A stretch of DNA of 64,000 bases, taken from Rugosimonospora acidiphila (GTDB taxonomy: Bacteria > Actinomycetota > Actinomycetes > Mycobacteriales > Micromonosporaceae). The notes under the pieces are model-generated. The model was not told the origin of the DNA, did no database searches, and saw only the letters and a list, made by a program, of their open reading frames with translations. The translations under genes and the position numbers were made by a program. The stretch is from NCBI RefSeq assembly GCF_039543385.1, contig NZ_BAABJQ010000030.1:1-64000 (forward strand). Direction: 5' to 3'. Shown here piece by piece: positions 42,663-52,133 of the stretch (positions are counted from its first letter, which is position 1; each line of letters begins with the position of its first letter).

Positions 42663-44429
42663 CTACATGCGTTCAGGGGCCGCGATGCCGAGCAGGTCGA
42701 GACCTTGGCCGAGGGTACGGGCCGTGAGCTGGCACAGCGCCAGGCGGTTGTTCCTGACCGGCGGCTCGGCCGACAGCACGGGGCACGATTCGTAGAAGTC
42801 CGTGAACGCCTTCGCGAGGTCGAACAGGTAGCCGCCCAGCCGGTGAGGCTCCAAATCCCGGCCGACCTCCGCCACGGCGTCACCGAAGGCATCCAACTGC
42901 AGGGCGAGAACACGTTCGGCCGAGTGCGGCGGGATGGTCGGGTCGATCTCGGCGTTGGCGTCCGCGGCCTTGCGCAGGATGGAGCAGATGCGGGTGTGCG
43001 CGTACTGGAGGTAGACGCCGGTGTTGCCGTTGAAGGACACCATGCGCTCGACGTCGAAGGCGTAGTCCTTGATGCGGGACGTAGACAGGTCGGCGTACTT
43101 GACGGCCCCGATGCCGGCCTGCGCCGCGATGGTGGCCAGTTCCTCGTCGCTGCGGTCGTGGCTCCTGTCGAGGACGGTGGCGGAGGCCGCATCGACGGCG
43201 GCGTCGAGCAGGTCCATGAGTTTGACGGTGTCGCCCGAGCGGGTCTTGAACGGTCGCCCGTCGGGGCCGAGCACGGTTCCGAAGGCGACATGGGTGACGT
43301 CGACGTCGTCGGTGAGCCAGCCTGCGCGGCGGGCAGCCTCGAAGATCAGGGTGAAGTGCAGGGCCTGCCGGGCATCGACCACGTAGAGGATCCGGTCCGC
43401 CTTGAGGTCGCGGATGCGGTAGCGGATGGTGGCGAGGTCGGTGGTGTCGTAGCCGTAGCCGCCGTCGGTCTTGCGGACCATGAGCGTGACCGGGTTGCCG
43501 TCGGGGCCGGTGATCTCATTGGAGAGGGCGACGAGTGCGCCGTCGCTTTCCACCGCGATGCCGGCCGCGGTCAGCTCCTCGACGACCTCGGGCAGCCACG
43601 GGTTGTAGAACGACTCGCCGGCCGAGTCCTCGGGTTGCAGGAGCACCCCGAGGCGGTCGTAGATCTCGCGGAACGCGAACTCGGACTCGGCGACGATTTC
43701 TCGCCAGCGAGCGACGGTGGCCCCGTCACCGCCTTGCAGGGCCACCACTCGGGCGCGCGCCCGGTCAGCGAATGTCGGGTCGGCGTCGAACGCTTTGCGG
43801 GCGGCCCGGTACAGGCCGTCGAGCGCGGAGACGGTGGAGGCACCGTCGGTGAGTTGGTCGTGGTGCCAGGGCGCGTCCGGGTGCTCCTCGAGGTACTGGA
43901 TGAGCATGCCGAACTGGGTGCCCCAGTCGCCGAGATGGTTCTGCCGGATGACGTCGGCGCCCAGGAACGTCAGCACGCGGGCCAGGCAGTCGCCGATGAT
44001 CGTGGTACGCAGGTGACCGACGTGCATGTCCTTCGCGATGTTCGGCCCGGAGTAGTCGACCACCGTGCGGCGCCCCTGCTCACTGGCCGCGACACCGAGT
44101 CGGGTGCTGGCCAGCCGCGCGGCGATCTGTCCCCAGATCGCCGAGTCGCTCACGACGAGGTTGAGAAAACCTGGGCCCGACACGGTCACCTCGGCGACCG
44201 GTGTCGCCTCCGCCGTGCGTAGCGCGTCGGCAAGGGTACCGGCCAGTTCGGCGGGGCGGGTGCGAGCGCGCCTGGCGAGGGCGAGAGCGGCGTTGGCCTG
44301 GAAGTCCGCGTGCTCGGATCGACGCACCACCGGATCGGCATCGGCCAGGTCGGGCAGTTGCCGGCCGATGGCGCCGGATACGGCGGCCTCGACCTGGCTG
44401 TTCAATGAGCGGACATCGTCGTCGTTCAC
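42663..44429 (-). CDS. argS: Arginyl-tRNA synthetase
   Basis: Charges tRNA-Arg with arginine. The 588-residue enzyme has the N-terminal Add-1 domain, the class I HIGH motif as HVGH (residues 136-139, within NIAKDMHVGHLRTT), a KMSKS-like GRPFKTRSGD segment, and the C-terminal anticodon-binding domain ending QLTARTLGQGLDLLGI. The HVGHLRTTIIGD form is like the E. coli enzyme. The mycobacterial form, as I recall it, has HIGGTRWAAVGD, so this may be a second or transferred copy. It sits inside the polysaccharide locus between an MFS gene and the phosphatase gene. The GTG at 44429 has a modest GAGAGGG upstream. Confidence 0.93.
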   Translation of the reverse strand: MNDDDVRSLNSQVEAAVSGAIGRQLPDLADADPVVRRSEHADFQANAALALARRARTRPAELAGTLADALRTAEATPVAEVTVSGPGFLNLVVSDSAIWGQIAARLASTRLGVAASEQGRRTVVDYSGPNIAKDMHVGHLRTTIIGDCLARVLTFLGADVIRQNHLGDWGTQFGMLIQYLEEHPDAPWHHDQLTDGASTVSALDGLYRAARKAFDADPTFADRARARVVALQGGDGATVARWREIVAESEFAFREIYDRLGVLLQPEDSAGESFYNPWLPEVVEELTAAGIAVESDGALVALSNEITGPDGNPVTLMVRKTDGGYGYDTTDLATIRYRIRDLKADRILYVVDARQALHFTLIFEAARRAGWLTDDVDVTHVAFGTVLGPDGRPFKTRSGDTVKLMDLLDAAVDAASATVLDRSHDRSDEELATIAAQAGIGAVKYADLSTSRIKDYAFDVERMVSFNGNTGVYLQYAHTRICSILRKAADANAEIDPTIPPHSAERVLALQLDAFGDAVAEVGRDLEPHRLGGYLFDLAKAFTDFYESCPVLSAEPPVRNNRLALCQLTARTLGQGLDLLGIAAPERM

Positions 44430-44488
44430 CCTGGCGCCCTCTCTGCTCGACTGGCGGGACGATACCTCGCTCGGGCGCGGACGGGCGG

Positions 44489-45229
44489 CTACCCGCAGGC
44501 CACGATGAGCCGCATCACCGGAGCCAGGGCGGCCTCGATCTGCCCGGCGCACTCGCGAAACGCCACCATCGGCTGGCCGATGGGATCGGCAAGGTCGTCC
44601 TCTTCGGGATCGACGGGCTGGAGCCGGCCGCGCGCGCGGGCGGCCGCGGCCACCGCGGCGGCCAGCCGCACGGCCGCGTCCCGGTCGCTGGGCGGGGCGC
44701 CACCGCTGCGTCCGTCTACATTGGATGTCTGTCGGGCCGCCGCCGCGAGCCGGGCGAATTGCCGGAGGGTGAAGGTCCGGTGGACGGCGGCCGGAAGCAG
44801 GGACACGCACGCGGCCCGTTCCCGGCGCGTGGCGGCCAGTACCAGTCCTGCCTCGGCGAGCACGTCGGTGCTCAGCCGCCGGCTGTGGAAGGCGGTCGGG
44901 TCGGCGCCGAGCCCCGCGGCCACCTCGGCGGCGTGCGGGTGCATCCCGTGCCCGGTCAGCGCGTGGGTGCCGGCGCTGGCCACGGCGATCGGGGTGCGCG
45001 GGGCGCCGAGTTGGCGGCCCAACATGTCGCGGGCGATGTACTCGGCCATCGGCGAGCGGCACATGTTGGCGTAGCAGACGAACAGGATCCCGGAGGCCAG
45101 CGTCGCCGCACCTCCCCGGCCGGCTCGGGGCTGCGACTCCACGGCCGAGTCACGCGGCGCGGCCGGGTCTGGCGGCGGGGCCGAGTTGAGTGGCAGGTGC
45201 GTGTCGCGGATGCCCGCGGAAGTAAGCAC
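44489..45229 (-). CDS. Low-molecular-weight protein tyrosine phosphatase
   Basis: Dephosphorylates the BY-kinase and allows polymer export cycles. The signature CYANMCRSPMAE puts the catalytic Cys at residue 52 and the P-loop Arg at 58 (CX5R). A DP dipeptide (ADPIGQPMVAF) provides the general acid. At 246 residues it is longer than the usual 150, with a 45-residue N-terminal extension and an Ala-rich insert. GTG at 45229 follows GAGG; starts further upstream would overlap the epimerase gene. It is the last gene of the fnl operon: 19 bases separate it from fnlC. Confidence 0.9.
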   Translation of the reverse strand: MLTSAGIRDTHLPLNSAPPPDPAAPRDSAVESQPRAGRGGAATLASGILFVCYANMCRSPMAEYIARDMLGRQLGAPRTPIAVASAGTHALTGHGMHPHAAEVAAGLGADPTAFHSRRLSTDVLAEAGLVLAATRRERAACVSLLPAAVHRTFTLRQFARLAAAARQTSNVDGRSGGAPPSDRDAAVRLAAAVAAAARARGRLQPVDPEEDDLADPIGQPMVAFRECAGQIEAALAPVMRLIVACG

Positions 45230-45248
45230 GGCGGTCCTCGTGGTCGGT

Positions 45249-46373
45249 CTAGCGCCGGATCCCGGCCCAGTCATGATGGCGGCGTACGGTGGACAAGATG
45301 AAGTCGACCACCCGGCGAGAGGTGTCGGCAACCTGATAATCGGCCGGGCAGCGGACCCCCTCGGCGGCGACCTGCTCCACGGTGACCGCGACCGCCTCGA
45401 TCACGCCCTCGGGTTCCAGGCCGGTCATGATGATGCTGCCGCTGTCCAGCGCCTCCGGGCGCTCGATGGATTCCCGCAGGGTCACCGCCGGGAAGCCGAG
45501 GATCGCGGCCTCCTCGCTGATGGTGCCGCTGTCGGACAGCGTGCAGCGGGCGGAGGTCTGTAGCCGTACGTAGTCGAACAGTCCGAACGGCTCGTGGAAC
45601 GCCACGCCGTCCAGGCTCATGCCGTCGCCGGCCAGCGCCTCCAGCCGCTTGCGGGTACGCGGGTGGGTGGAGACCAGGACCGGCAGGGACCAGGTACCGC
45701 GCACCGCGCGCAGGCAGCCGAGCAGGCGGCGCAGCCGGGCGGGGTCGTCCACGTTCTCCTCCCGGTGCGCGCTGACCAGGAAGTAGCCGCCGGGTTCGAG
45801 CCCCAGCTGGTCGAGGATGGTCGAGCGTTCGACGTCCGGCCAGTAGTGGTCGAGCACCTCGCGCATGGGCGAGCCGGTGTGCAGGATCCGGCGTGGATGC
45901 AGCCCCTCGGCGAGCAGGTTGCGCCGGGCGTGCTCGGTGTACACCAGGTTGAAGTCGGCGATGTGGTCGACCAGCCGGCGGTTGGTCTCCTCGGGCACGT
46001 TGAGGTCGAAGCAGCGGTTGCCCGCCTCCATGTGGTACACGGGTACCCGCATCCGGCGCGCCATCAGCGCCGCGATGCAGCTGTTGGTGTCGCCGAGTAC
46101 CAGCAGGGCGTCCGGCCGCAGGTCGGCGATGGCCTCCTCGATCCCGGTCAGCACCCCGCCCAGCACGCGCCCGAGCGAGCTGGTGTCCACCCGCAGGAAG
46201 TGGTCGGGCGGGCGCAGCCGCAGCTCGGTGAAGAAGACGTCGGACAGGTTCGGATCCCAGTTCTGCCCGGTGTGCACGAGCACGTGGTCCACGGTGCTGT
46301 CCAGCCTGGACAGCACACGGGACAGCCGGATGATCTCCGGCCGCGTGCCTACCACCGTCATGACCCGGCTCAC
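45249..46373 (-). CDS. fnlC: UDP-HexNAc 2-epimerase of the L-fucosamine pathway
   Basis: The last step of UDP-N-acetyl-L-fucosamine synthesis, C2 epimerisation of UDP-N-acetyl-L-pneumosamine. The 374 residues carry the WecB/FnlC signature: VVGTRPEIIRLSRVL at the start, LVHTGQNWDPNLSDVFF, YHMEAGNRCFDLNVPEE, and the SDSGTISEEA donor site. WecB itself would make UDP-ManNAc; the adjoining fnlA and fnlB genes favour FnlC/CapG. GTG at 46373 or ATG at 46361 may start translation. It is 7 bases from the upstream glycosyltransferase gene. Confidence 0.87.
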   Translation of the reverse strand: MSRVMTVVGTRPEIIRLSRVLSRLDSTVDHVLVHTGQNWDPNLSDVFFTELRLRPPDHFLRVDTSSLGRVLGGVLTGIEEAIADLRPDALLVLGDTNSCIAALMARRMRVPVYHMEAGNRCFDLNVPEETNRRLVDHIADFNLVYTEHARRNLLAEGLHPRRILHTGSPMREVLDHYWPDVERSTILDQLGLEPGGYFLVSAHREENVDDPARLRRLLGCLRAVRGTWSLPVLVSTHPRTRKRLEALAGDGMSLDGVAFHEPFGLFDYVRLQTSARCTLSDSGTISEEAAILGFPAVTLRESIERPEALDSGSIIMTGLEPEGVIEAVAVTVEQVAAEGVRCPADYQVADTSRRVVDFILSTVRRHHDWAGIRR

Positions 46374-46380
46374 GCCGCGC

Positions 46381-47709
46381 TCACACCGCCTCACGCGTGC
46401 CGACCTTGGCCAGCATGTCCTCGATCTGGTCGACGCCGACCCGCAGCGACATCCGGTCCTGGTACAGCGCCAGGGCGCGGCGGCCGGTCTCGGCGCGCTG
46501 CGCCGGTGGGGTGGCCGCGGCGGTCAGGAACGTCTCGGCCAGCTTCTGCCAGTTTTCCGGGGCGCAGGTGAGTCCGGCGCCGGCGGACTCCACCAGCCGC
46601 GCGACGTCGCCGGCCGCCGACGCGATGACCGGCCGGCCGCAGGCCAGGGCGGCCTGGAGCTTGGACGGTACGGTGCCCCGCAACGCCGGCAGGTCGCGCA
46701 GGGTGAGCAGTTGGTACTCGGCGGCGGCGTACAGCGAGGCCATCTCCTGCGCGGGGCGGTGCCCGAGGAACCGCACGTTGGTCGCGCGCAGTTGCCGGGC
46801 GAGCTGGCGCAGCGCGGGCTCCTGCGTGCCGGAGCCAAGGATCACCAGATCCATCCGGTCGCCGGCCGCGGCCGCCGCCCGCACCGCCGTCTCCACCCGC
46901 TGGAACGGGCCCAGGTTGCCGGCGAACATCACGGTGCACCGGTCGCGGTGGCCGATCGCGCGCCGCGCCGCCGCGGTGGCCGGCACCGGGCGGAACAGGT
47001 TCTCGTCGGTCCAGTTCAGCACGGTGCGGACCTTGCCGGGATCCGCGCCCCGCTCGATCAGCAGGGCGGCCATCGACGGCGCGATCACGGCTATGCCGGA
47101 CGCGGCCCGGTACAGCCGGCGCATGCTCGCGGCCAGGGCCCGGTGCAGCGCGGACCCGGCCCGGCCGCCCGGCGCCATGGTCGAGGCGGTGACCGACTCC
47201 GGCCACATGTCCTGCACGTGCAGGACGGTCGGGATGCGCCGGGCCAGTTGCAGCAGCCCGGCGGCCGCGTACGCGGTGGGCGGCGGGTGGTACACGTAGA
47301 TCGCGTCGACGCCGTTGAGGTAACGCAGCCCGGCCAGCGAGCTGGTGGCCGCGAAGGACAGGTAGCTAGCCACCCGGCGGGCGGCGGAGTTGTCGTGGCT
47401 CGGGTACGCCGGGACCCGCCGCACCGTGATCGAGCCGGTGGTGGTGCGGTCGTTCCAGCGCTGCCGGTACCCGGCGTAGACCCGGCCCTCGGGGTAGGAG
47501 GGGAAGGCGGTGAGCACGCGTACCTCGTGGCCACGGGTGGCCAACTCGCGGGCCAGCTCCCCGGGGATGAAGGCGGGCTCCGGCGGGTACCACTGGGACA
47601 GGATGCCCACCCTCATCCGGGCACCGCCGGTGTCCGGCGGCGGCGTGTCCGGTGGGGCGTTCGGCGGCGGGGCGTCGCGTTTGCGTGCCCGGGCCTTGGC
47701 CGTGGTCAT
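46381..47709 (-). CDS. Family 4 glycosyltransferase, likely L-FucNAc transferase
   Basis: A 442-residue GT-B enzyme. The N-terminal lobe begins RVGILSQWYPPEPAFIPGEL after a 30-residue Pro/Ala-rich leader, and the C-terminal lobe has FAGNLGPFQRVETA and PSKLQAALACGRPVIA. It resembles WbuB-type transferases, which in enterobacteria are encoded beside fnlABC and transfer N-acetyl-L-fucosamine. The ATG overlaps the fnlB stop (ATGA), so translation is coupled. Donor specificity is inferred from context. Confidence 0.87.
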   Translation of the reverse strand: MTTAKARARKRDAPPPNAPPDTPPPDTGGARMRVGILSQWYPPEPAFIPGELARELATRGHEVRVLTAFPSYPEGRVYAGYRQRWNDRTTTGSITVRRVPAYPSHDNSAARRVASYLSFAATSSLAGLRYLNGVDAIYVYHPPPTAYAAAGLLQLARRIPTVLHVQDMWPESVTASTMAPGGRAGSALHRALAASMRRLYRAASGIAVIAPSMAALLIERGADPGKVRTVLNWTDENLFRPVPATAAARRAIGHRDRCTVMFAGNLGPFQRVETAVRAAAAAGDRMDLVILGSGTQEPALRQLARQLRATNVRFLGHRPAQEMASLYAAAEYQLLTLRDLPALRGTVPSKLQAALACGRPVIASAAGDVARLVESAGAGLTCAPENWQKLAETFLTAAATPPAQRAETGRRALALYQDRMSLRVGVDQIEDMLAKVGTREAV

Positions 47710-48833
47710 GCCGCCGCCATCAGTTCGAGCCCGGGTTCGCGTACCGGCTCGGGGTAGGTGTCCGGGTACCGCGGGTCGAAGATCTCGTTGCTCCAGAACA
47801 GGGTGAGCAGCTCGTCCCGGCCGGTGTTGGTGATGTTGTGCGCCCACATCGCGGGCATGTCCACCACCACCGGCTCGTCGCCGCTGACCGTGAAGCTGAC
47901 CACCTCGTCGCCGCCGATGCGGCGCAGCGCGATCTCGGCGCGCCCGCGCATCACCGCGAACCGTTCGACCTTGGCCAGGTGGTAGTGCTCGCCGCGGGTG
48001 ACGCCGGGCCGGGTGGTGGAGTGGAACGCCTGCCCGCCCGGGCCGTGCACCTTGATCACCTCTACCAGGTCGCCGCGCGCGTCGGCGTGGCGCACCAGCG
48101 GGATCGGGTAGTGGGCGGGGAAGCAGTGCGACCGGTACGTGTTGAAAAGTCGCACGTCGTGCCGGTCCCGCAGCGGCGGGATCTCCCCGGCCCGGTAGGT
48201 GGCGGCGGCGGTGGCCAGCCAGGCGGCCAGCTCCCGCACCCCTGTGCGCTTGGTCGGCATGGACGCGTCCCAGGCGCCACCGGGCGGTGCGCCGACCAGC
48301 CGGGCGGCGGCGTCGAGCGCGTGCACCAGCTCCAGCTCGCGGTCGCCGTGCACGCCGGGCTCGCCCCCGTCGGCCAGCTGCCGGCAGAACGTGGCCACCA
48401 CCGAGTTGTAGAACGGCCGGCCGTGCTCCCCGTACAGGTTCGGCAGGCGGGCGTCGACAAAGTCGGCCCCCAGGCAGGCGTCGGCCAGGGTGGCCGCGGC
48501 GACCGCCTTGGCGTCCCCGTACGCGGTGCCGTTGCCGACCTGGGTCGAGTTGGCGAACACCACCGCCGTGGGCGGCACCGGGCACCGGCGCAGGCCCCGG
48601 GCCAGCGCGCCGGCCAGCTCCACGTTGCCGGCGGCCACGTCCTCGTCGCCGCCTCGGTTGACGCCGGCCAGATGCAGTACCCGGTCGACCCCGCTGATCC
48701 GGCTCGCGAGCAGCACCGGGTCGGCCAGTTCGGCGCGGCCCAGCACGACCGGTTCGGGCCAGCCCAGCGCGTGCAGCAACACCCGCACGTGCCAGCCCAG
48801 GAAGCCGCCGGCTCCGGTGAGGGCGATCTTCAC
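47706..48833 (-). CDS. fnlB: Bifunctional reductase/epimerase of the L-FucNAc pathway
   Basis: Converts the 4-keto product of FnlA to UDP-2-acetamido-2,6-dideoxy-L-talose. The 375-residue protein has two domains. An N-terminal SDR domain begins KIALTGAGGFLGWHV. A C-terminal cupin carries the metal-type motif TRGEHYHLAKVERF near residue 285. This SDR-plus-cupin architecture is the hallmark of CapF/WbjC/FnlB. The GTG start overlaps the fnlA stop by 4 bases and the stop overlaps the glycosyltransferase start. It is the middle gene of a tightly coupled set. Confidence 0.92.
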   Translation of the reverse strand: MKIALTGAGGFLGWHVRVLLHALGWPEPVVLGRAELADPVLLASRISGVDRVLHLAGVNRGGDEDVAAGNVELAGALARGLRRCPVPPTAVVFANSTQVGNGTAYGDAKAVAAATLADACLGADFVDARLPNLYGEHGRPFYNSVVATFCRQLADGGEPGVHGDRELELVHALDAAARLVGAPPGGAWDASMPTKRTGVRELAAWLATAAATYRAGEIPPLRDRHDVRLFNTYRSHCFPAHYPIPLVRHADARGDLVEVIKVHGPGGQAFHSTTRPGVTRGEHYHLAKVERFAVMRGRAEIALRRIGGDEVVSFTVSGDEPVVVDMPAMWAHNITNTGRDELLTLFWSNEIFDPRYPDTYPEPVREPGLELMAAA

Positions 48834-49870
48834 GAGGCCAGCTCCAGCTCGGCGGCCACCAGCTCGTTGTTGACCTCGGGCAGGGTGCGCAACAACCGGA
48901 CGATCTCCGGTACCGCCAGCCGGGGCGCGTTGGCCGAGTTGAAGGCCGAGGAGCTGGCCCCGGCCGGGTCGCCGTCCGAGACGTACAGCGCGTAGTTGAG
49001 GTCGCGGGCGTCCAGGGGTACCCGGAAGAAGTCGCCGAAGTCCTCCGCCTGGGCCAGCTCCTCGCGGCTGGCCAGGGTCTCGTCCAGCTTCTCGCCGTGC
49101 CGCACCCCGATCACGTCGAGCTTGGCCGGCACGTCGAACAGCTGGCAGATCGCGGTGGCCAGGTCGCCGATGGTGCAGGCGCTCGCCTTGCGGATGAACA
49201 CGTCGCCGGCCCGGGCGTGGGTGAACGCGTGCTCCACCAGCTCGACCGAGTCGTCCAGCGACATCAGGAACCGGGTCATCGCGGGATCGGTGACCGTGGG
49301 CGCCCGGCCGGCCTTGATCTGCTCGATGAACAGCGGGATGACCGAGCCCCGGGAGCACATCACGTTGCCGTACCGCACGCAGGCGACGGTCGTGCGGCTG
49401 CGCGGATTGTTGCGGGCGTGCGCCTGGGCCACCTTCTCCATCAGCGCCTTGCTCATGCCCATCGCGTTGACCGGGTACACGGCCTTGTCGGTGGAGAGCA
49501 CGACCACCGAGCGCACCCCGTTGACCTGCGCCGCCTCGACGACGTTCGCGCTGCCCAGCACGTTGGTGCGCACGGCCTCCAGCGGGAAGAACTCGCACGA
49601 CGGGACCTGCTTGAGCGCGGCGGCGTGGAAGATGAAGTCCACCTCCCGGGTGGCCCGCAGCACGGTGTCCGGGTCGCGTACGTCGCCGACGTGGTAGCGC
49701 ACCCGGTCGTCGCCGAGCCGGCGGCGCATCAGGTCCTGCTTGGCCTCGTCGCGGCTGAGTACCCGCACCTCGCCGATGTCGTGGCCGAGCAGCCGGCGCA
49801 CCATCGTCTGGCCGAAGGAGCCGGTTCCCCCGGTGATCAATACCCGGCATCCCGCTGGCAGGAAGCTCAT
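48830..49870 (-). CDS. fnlA: UDP-GlcNAc 4,6-dehydratase/5-epimerase
   Basis: The first step to UDP-N-acetyl-L-fucosamine. The 346 residues show the SDR nucleotide loop ITGGTGSFGQTM, the catalytic STDKAVYP segment and MGMSKALMEK, in which Met stands where classical SDRs have Tyr, as in CapE/FnlA. The RFGN-like segment reads VRYGNVMCSRGSVIPLF. The ATG at 49870 is the first start of the fnl operon; a divergent promoter region separates it from the aminotransferase gene. It is followed by fnlB with a 4-base overlap. Confidence 0.92.
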   Translation of the reverse strand: MSFLPAGCRVLITGGTGSFGQTMVRRLLGHDIGEVRVLSRDEAKQDLMRRRLGDDRVRYHVGDVRDPDTVLRATREVDFIFHAAALKQVPSCEFFPLEAVRTNVLGSANVVEAAQVNGVRSVVVLSTDKAVYPVNAMGMSKALMEKVAQAHARNNPRSRTTVACVRYGNVMCSRGSVIPLFIEQIKAGRAPTVTDPAMTRFLMSLDDSVELVEHAFTHARAGDVFIRKASACTIGDLATAICQLFDVPAKLDVIGVRHGEKLDETLASREELAQAEDFGDFFRVPLDARDLNYALYVSDGDPAGASSSAFNSANAPRLAVPEIVRLLRTLPEVNNELVAAELELAS

Positions 49871-50178
49871 TCGCGTACACCTCTGACTGGCTCGACGCCT
49901 CTGGCTGGCTCGGCTGGCCGACCCGGTTCCACTACGCGCATTTAGCCAGCGTTTGGGTCAACGACCATCAAAGCAGATAGTTACCTCGAAAGACATAATA
50001 TCGGGCATCATGGTCGTCAACGGGCGATAGAGGCAGACTGGCCACTGCTCGCCCGATTTTGACCGTAAATGGCGCCGAAACAGACAAGTATCCGGAAAGA
50101 CGCCATATCCGGGCCGCTGGGCTGATAGAACGCCTTCGGGAGCTACAACGTGTCTTCTGCGGTCGGAGGCCAGATTCC
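49871..50178. other. Divergent promoter region of the polysaccharide locus
   Basis: 308 bp between the fnlA start and the aminotransferase start. Near fnlA an imperfect direct repeat (CCTCTGACTGGCTCG and CCTCTGGCTGGCTCG) lies at about 49878-49911. An AT-rich core at 49960-50010 contains TAGTTACC, GACATAATAT and a GGGCATCATGG stretch. Both promoters probably sit here. A reading frame extends upstream of 50179 but lacks a ribosome site and homology. Confidence 0.55.
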
Positions 50179-51333
50179 GTGAAGCTTGATGCCCGCCGGG
50201 TGTACCTGTCCGCCCCGGACGTCGGCAGCGTCGAAGAGGCCTACGTCATGGACGCTCTGCGCTCGGGCTGGGTCGCGCCGCTCGGTCCGCAGGTGGACGC
50301 GTTCGAGCGGGAGGTCGCCGCCCGGGTCGGCCGGGCGCACGCGGTCGCGCTCAGCTCGGGCACCGCGGCGCTGCACCTCGCCCTGCAGACCTACGGCGCG
50401 TGCCCCGGCACCGTCGTCATCGTGCCGACGCTCACCTTCGTCGCCACCGCCAACGCCGTGCGCTACACCGGCGCCGAGCCGGTCTTCGTCGACTGCGACC
50501 CGGTCAACGGCAACATCGACGTCGGCCTGGTCGCCCAGCTGCTGCGCCAGCTGCGGGTCAGCGGGCGGCGGGTGGCCGCGGTGGTGCCGGTGGACATGTT
50601 CGGCGCCTGCGTGGACTACGGCGCACTGCTGCCGGTGTGCGCCGCCGCCTCGGTACCGGTGCTGGAGGACGCGGCGGAGGCGCTCGGCGCCACGTACCTC
50701 GGCGCCACCTACCGGGGCCGGCCGGCCGGGTCGTTCGGCCGGGCCGGAATCCTGTCCTTCAACGGCAACAAGATCCTCACCACCTCCGGCGGCGGCATGC
50801 TGGTCTGCGACGACCCGCTGCTGGCCGAGCGGGCCCGGTACCTGTCCACGCAGGCGCGGCAGCCGGTGCCGCACTACGAGCACACCGAGGTCGGGTACAA
50901 CTACCGGCTCAGCAACGTGCTGGCCGCCCTCGGCCGCGCCCAGCTGGTGCGCCTGGACGGCATGTTGGCCCGCCGCCGGCAACTGCGCGAGCGGTACGCG
51001 AAACTGTTCGCCTCGGTCCCCGGCGTGCGCCTGCTCGGCGACGGCGATCCGGGGGCGAACTGCTGGCTGACCACGATCCTGGTGGACCCGGAGCGGGCCG
51101 GCTGGCAGGCCCGGGACCTGGCCGCCCACCTCGCCGCCGCCGAGATCGAGACCCGACCGCTCTGGAAGCCGATGCACCTGCAGCCGCTGTTCTCCGGCGC
51201 GCACGCGCTGATCACGGGTGCGGCGCAGCGGCTGTTCGAGACCGGGCTCGCGCTGCCCAGCGGGTCGGCGCTCGGCGAGGAGCAGCTCGGGCGGGTGTTC
51301 GGCGCCATCGGCCAGTTCCTGGACGAACGGTGA
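50179..51333 (+). CDS. DegT/DnrJ/EryC1-family sugar aminotransferase
   Basis: A PLP enzyme that probably aminates the 4-keto-sugar nucleotide made by the dehydratase at 62060, giving a UDP-4-amino-4,6-dideoxy-HexNAc. GTG at 50179 follows GGAGG at 9 bases. In 384 residues it shows the start VYLSAPDVGSVEEAYVMDAL, the SGTAALHLAL phosphate loop, DAAEALGA, and the PLP lysine in FNGNKILTTSGGG near residue 198. It closely resembles PglE-type enzymes. The stop overlaps the phosphoglycosyl transferase start (GTGA). Confidence 0.9.
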   Translation: MKLDARRVYLSAPDVGSVEEAYVMDALRSGWVAPLGPQVDAFEREVAARVGRAHAVALSSGTAALHLALQTYGACPGTVVIVPTLTFVATANAVRYTGAEPVFVDCDPVNGNIDVGLVAQLLRQLRVSGRRVAAVVPVDMFGACVDYGALLPVCAAASVPVLEDAAEALGATYLGATYRGRPAGSFGRAGILSFNGNKILTTSGGGMLVCDDPLLAERARYLSTQARQPVPHYEHTEVGYNYRLSNVLAALGRAQLVRLDGMLARRRQLRERYAKLFASVPGVRLLGDGDPGANCWLTTILVDPERAGWQARDLAAHLAAAEIETRPLWKPMHLQPLFSGAHALITGAAQRLFETGLALPSGSALGEEQLGRVFGAIGQFLDER

Positions 51334-52133
51334 GTTCGGCCGGTCCGGCGCACCCCGCCGGACCGCTGAACGCGCCCGCGCCGCCGGCCACGTCGTCGCC
51401 GGCCACGTCGTCGCCGGCCACGTCGTCGTCAGTCGCGTCGTCGGGCGTGAACCGCGCGGCGGATGCCGCTGGCGCGCCGGGCACGGCCGCGCCGTCGGGC
51501 GTGGGGCCGGCCGGGCTGCCGGCGGCGGTCAAGCGCCTGGTCGACGTCATGCTGGCGGGGCTGGTGTTCGTGCTGGCCGGGCCGATCCTGCTCGTCGCGG
51601 CGGGCCTGGTCCGGGTGCGGATGGGCGCCCCGGTGCTGTTCGTCCAGGAGCGGACCGGGCGCTCGATGCGGCACTTCCGGCTGCTCAAGTTGCGCACGAT
51701 GACCGACGCCCGGGACGCCCAGGGCCGGCTGCTGCCCGACCGCGACCGGGCCCGCCCGCTGGGCGGGTTCCTGCGCCGGTACAGCATCGACGAGCTGCCC
51801 CAGCTGATCAATGTGCTGCGCGGCGAGATGAGCCTGATCGGACCGAGGCCGCTGCTGCCCCGGTACGACAGCTGCTACGCCGGCCCCGAGCTGCTGCGCT
51901 TCGCGGTGCGCCCGGGCATCACCGGGCTCGCCCAGGTCACCGGGCGCAACGCGGCCAGCTGGAACGACCGGCTCGCGCTGGACGCGCGGTACGTCGCGCA
52001 GTGGTCGCTGTGGCTGGATGCCCGGATCGCGCTGCGCACGGTGGGCCGGGTCTTCGCGAGTTCCGGAGTGTCGGCCGACCCGGCCGGCGACATGCTCGAC
52101 CTGGATGAGGAGAGGGGGATGTCCCGCCCATGA
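51330..52133 (+). CDS. Initiating phosphoglycosyl transferase
   Basis: Moves a phospho-sugar from a UDP-sugar onto undecaprenyl phosphate, starting each repeat unit. The 267 residues consist of a Ser/Ala/Pro-rich disordered N-terminus of about 60 residues, a re-entrant membrane helix (LVDVMLAGLVFVLAGPILLV), and the monotopic small-PGT core with RYSIDELPQL, which contains the Asp-Glu catalytic dyad. SLIGPRPLLP is the standard motif. It is the size class of PglC rather than WbaP, although lengthened by the leader. It overlaps the genes before and after by 4 bases. Confidence 0.92.
   Translation: MSSAGPAHPAGPLNAPAPPATSSPATSSPATSSSVASSGVNRAADAAGAPGTAAPSGVGPAGLPAAVKRLVDVMLAGLVFVLAGPILLVAAGLVRVRMGAPVLFVQERTGRSMRHFRLLKLRTMTDARDAQGRLLPDRDRARPLGGFLRRYSIDELPQLINVLRGEMSLIGPRPLLPRYDSCYAGPELLRFAVRPGITGLAQVTGRNAASWNDRLALDARYVAQWSLWLDARIALRTVGRVFASSGVSADPAGDMLDLDEERGMSRP
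51390..51449. repeat. 15-bp coding minisatellite in the PGT leader
   Basis: Two exact copies of ACGTCGTCGCCGGCC followed by two degenerate ones. They encode TSSPA-type repeats in the predicted disordered N-terminus. Confidence 0.8.
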
